In this document: positions 61,909-64,000 of the stretch, in pieces
How the letters are laid out: each line of letters starts with the position of its first letter
Numbering within the stretch: position 1 is the stretch's first letter
Source of the DNA: JACADW01 sp963747985
GTDB lineage: Bacteria > Acidobacteriota > UBA6911
Assembly (NCBI GenBank): GCA_963747985.1
Contig: CAVVHG010000004.1
Span: forward strand, 62,001 to 126,000
Length of the DNA: 64,000 bases
Direction of reading: 5' to 3'
Notes under the pieces: generated by a model
The model's database searches: none
The model's input: only the letters and a program-made list of their open reading frames with translations
Told to the model about the DNA's origin: nothing
Made by a program: the position numbers and the translations under genes

Positions 61909-62589
61909 ATGAATATCACGTCCGAGGAAATGCTCGAATGCCTGCAGGGCTTCGACTCAGCGACGCTGTTTGAAGCCGCGGGTCAGAAAGGCATGGTCGA
62001 CCCGACGATCCGCGCCGCCTGGCCCGGAGCGCGACTTTGCGGAACGGCACTCACCGTGGAGTGCCCTCCTTCCGACAACCTGATGCTGCACCACGCGGTG
62101 GCCACGGCCTCGCCCGGAGTCGTGATCGTCGCAAACATCGGCGGCTACGTCGCCGCGGGCGCATGGGGCGAGATACTGACGGTTGCGGCGCAGTGCCGCG
62201 GTGTGGCGGGGCTGGCTGTCGACGGAGCCGTTCGCGATATCGACGCGATCGCGCGGCGACGTTTCCCCGTGTTCAGCCGGGGCCTGGCGATCGGCGCTTG
62301 CACCAAGGAACGATTTGGAACGCTGAACCGCCCTATCATCTTCGGCGGCGTCATCGTGCGTCCGGGCGATGTTGTCTTCGGCGACGGCGACGGCCTGGTC
62401 GTGATCGAGCGGGAACGCCTCGATGTTGTGGCCGCCGGAGCTGCGGAGCGTCAGCGCAAAGAGGAAGACATCGTCGAACAATTGAAGGCCGGCCGCATCA
62501 CCGTCGACCTGCTGAACCTCCCGCCGCTGCCTGCGGAAAAGGGGAGAGAAGGCCACGAGCCTGCGCCGCGGCCGCGCGCACGCAAGTGA
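61909..62589 (+). CDS. RraA-family aldolase-like protein
   Basis: 226 aa. Family landmarks: DSATLFEAAGQKGMVDPTIR, ARLCGTALTVECPPSDNLM, VVIVANIGGYVAAGAWGEIL, LAVDGAVRDIDAI (Arg-Asp of the metal and substrate site) and GVIVRPGDVVFGDGDGLVVI. This family holds 4-hydroxy-4-methyl-2-oxoglutarate/oxaloacetate aldolases as well as the RNase E inhibitor RraA. The context (transporter, iron alcohol dehydrogenase, aldehyde dehydrogenase) supports an aldolase or lyase making pyruvate or a related acid. The C-terminal 25 residues are extra and charged. Confidence 0.85.
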   Translation: MNITSEEMLECLQGFDSATLFEAAGQKGMVDPTIRAAWPGARLCGTALTVECPPSDNLMLHHAVATASPGVVIVANIGGYVAAGAWGEILTVAAQCRGVAGLAVDGAVRDIDAIARRRFPVFSRGLAIGACTKERFGTLNRPIIFGGVIVRPGDVVFGDGDGLVVIERERLDVVAAGAAERQRKEEDIVEQLKAGRITVDLLNLPPLPAEKGREGHEPAPRPRARK

Positions 62590-62670
62590 GCGGGTGCGCT
62601 TCGCCGGATCGCACAGTGACCGTGCGGGCGGCGCGGACCGCCACTGCGATACGTGGAGATCGTATCTACC

Positions 62671-63843
62671 ATGAGAGTGAACATCGGACAGACATTCAAC
62701 TTCCTGCCAATTCCCACTGACATTCATTTCGGTTGCGGCACCGTGAAGATGCTGCCGGACCGCATCCGCGCGCTTGGTGCATCGAAGGCTTTCCTGGTTA
62801 CTGATCCCGGTGTCAGGGATGCCGGCATCCTCGCCGAGGCGGAACGTCACCTGCAGGCTGCTTCGATTGAGTTTGCGGTTTGCGACCGTGTCAAGCCGGA
62901 TTCGGGATCCGTGCTCATTGACGAAACCGCCACGGAATTGAAGAGGAGCGGGTGTGATGTCGTCGTGGGAATCGGGGGTGGCAGCTCGCTCGACACCGCC
63001 AAGGCGGTGGCGGCGCTGGCCACCAATCCTGGCTCAGCTCTCGAGTACGTTGGTTTGCACAAGGTTCGCAACCGCCCCCTGCCGACTGTTGCCGTACCCA
63101 CTACGGCGGGAACAGGAAGCGAAGTGACGCTCTGGAGCGTATTCACGGACGAGACGCGAGCCGTCAAGGTGGCGATCGGCGGTGTCATGGTCTATCCGTC
63201 GACAGCAATCTGCGACCCGGAATTGACACTCGGCCTTCCGCCTGCCTTGACCGCGGCGACAGGCATGGACGCACTTGCACATGCCATCGAGAGCCTCACA
63301 AACAACGCCTGCCAGCCTATTTCCTCGGCACTCGCACTCAAGGCCGTTGAGCTCATCGGTGCAAATTTGCGCAGTGCGGTTTTGAACGGGCGCAATCTCG
63401 AGGCGCGCTACGCGATGATGCTGGCTTCGACGATGGCGGGCATCGCGATGAACTCGACGCGTCTGGGCCTGGCTCATGCGCTGGCCATGCCGCTGGGCAG
63501 TTGGGATTTGCGTGTGCCGCACGGCGTGGTGCTGGCGGTCCTGCTGCCTTTCGTGATGGAATTCAACTACCTTGCGGAACCGACCCGCTTTGTCGAGGTG
63601 GCACGGGCGTTGGGTGTCCCGGTCGATGGCCTGCCGGTGATGGAGGCAGCACGCCGGTCGCTGGAGGCGGTGAGGGAGATGTCGCGCGACGTCGGCATCC
63701 CCGAAGGGCTGTCGGGATTCGGCGTCCGGGAGGAGCACGTCGCGAAAGTCGTGGAAGAGGCAATGAAAAGCGGCAACGTCCCGGTCAATCCGCGCCGGGC
63801 CAACGCCGAAGACCTGGCTCTCATCCTGCACCGGGCTCTTTAA
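62671..63843 (+). CDS. Iron-containing alcohol dehydrogenase
   Basis: 390 aa from ATG 62671; GTG 62653 is an alternative. NAD-binding IGGGSSLDTAKAVAAL (about 94-109), PTTAGTGSEVT (about 133-143), and metal ligands Asp in CDPELT, His in MDALAHAIES, His in LGLAHALAM and His in VPHGVV. The residue equivalent to His267 of E. coli FucO is Met here (GLAHALAM instead of GLVHGMAH), so the proton relay may differ. Oxidises an alcohol to aldehyde or the reverse; the next gene would take the aldehyde on. Confidence 0.9.
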   Translation: MRVNIGQTFNFLPIPTDIHFGCGTVKMLPDRIRALGASKAFLVTDPGVRDAGILAEAERHLQAASIEFAVCDRVKPDSGSVLIDETATELKRSGCDVVVGIGGGSSLDTAKAVAALATNPGSALEYVGLHKVRNRPLPTVAVPTTAGTGSEVTLWSVFTDETRAVKVAIGGVMVYPSTAICDPELTLGLPPALTAATGMDALAHAIESLTNNACQPISSALALKAVELIGANLRSAVLNGRNLEARYAMMLASTMAGIAMNSTRLGLAHALAMPLGSWDLRVPHGVVLAVLLPFVMEFNYLAEPTRFVEVARALGVPVDGLPVMEAARRSLEAVREMSRDVGIPEGLSGFGVREEHVAKVVEEAMKSGNVPVNPRRANAEDLALILHRAL

Positions 63844-63944
63844 GAGGTTTGACCGGCAGTCTCGCAGGCGGACGTGGAGCTCCCTGCTTTGCTGATGAGC
63901 AGCCACGGGTTGCTCCTGCGGTTGGATCCTGAGAGGTGGCTACA

Positions 63945-64000
63945 GTGATCAATGAACCTGAGCGGCACTCGAACTACATCGGGGGCCGATGGATGCCGCC
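63945..64000 (+). CDS. Aldehyde dehydrogenase, only the first 18 codons
   Basis: Begins at GTG 63945 after GAGAGGTGG. The visible residues include HSNYIGGRWMPP, the usual start of NAD-dependent aldehyde dehydrogenases. The rest lies beyond the window. Third gene in the RraA/Fe-ADH locus. Confidence 0.7.
   Translation, partial: MINEPERHSNYIGGRWMP

Overview
The window is GC-rich bacterial chromosome with no plasmid, phage or CRISPR signature. The gene content points to an Acidobacteriota-like organism. It carries several very large Ser/Thr kinases fused to TolB/WD40-type propellers, many secreted DUF-type glycosidases and NTF2-like proteins, Tat-exported TIM-barrel proteins, and abundant intergenic palindromes. 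The lineage call is an inference from gene families, not from a marker gene.

Layout. 1-5.3 kb: 5' part of an acyl-CoA (methylmalonyl-CoA) mutase, then two back-to-back ECF sigma/anti-sigma operons, and a divergent PDZ protein whose upstream region carries an ECF-type promoter. 5.3-9.6 kb: lexA with a palindrome on its promoter, a small ORF and a DnaC/IstB-like ATPase, an ADP-ribosylglycohydrolase and a proline-rich membrane protein. 10-15.5 kb: lysA and glycolate oxidase glcDEF. 15.7-24.6 kb: GNAT and MBL proteins, a palindrome array, an RND efflux pair, a HEAT-repeat protein and an NTF2-like protein. 24.7-31.9 kb: a possible operon of a kinase, a discoidin-glycosidase, an SDR and a DUF4832-like glycosidase. 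32-35.2 kb: a glycosidase remnant, a type-B carboxylesterase, a tRNA-fMet stump, a tiny Lys-rich ORF and an excisionase-like HTH. 35.2-42.8 kb: a decayed kinase operon with two large intact kinases, one gutted kinase and two kinase stumps. 43-50 kb: MFS exporter, Tat TIM-barrel protein, DUF2807 lipoprotein, Mth938 protein, tandem NTF2 lipoprotein and an LCAT-like acyltransferase. 50.3-51.4 kb: a second, dead copy of the carboxylesterase joined to an intact initiator tRNA. 52-64 kb: S9 peptidase, DUF123 nuclease, glycosidase remnant, methyltransferase, Tat sugar isomerase-like protein, GT87 mannosyltransferase-like protein, and a catabolic locus (MFS importer, RraA-type aldolase, Fe-ADH, aldehyde dehydrogenase start).

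The most striking signals are evolutionary. An esterase plus tRNA-fMet segment is present twice in direct orientation, about 17 kb apart, with reciprocal decay: intact esterase with a broken tRNA on the left, dead esterase with an intact tRNA on the right. Kinase genes are each preceded by a kinase N-lobe stump cut at the same codon. Two glycosidase-like genes have lost their catalytic core yet remain open. At least four families of intergenic palindromes or degenerate hexamer tracts recur through the window. No obvious defence or secretion system was found.
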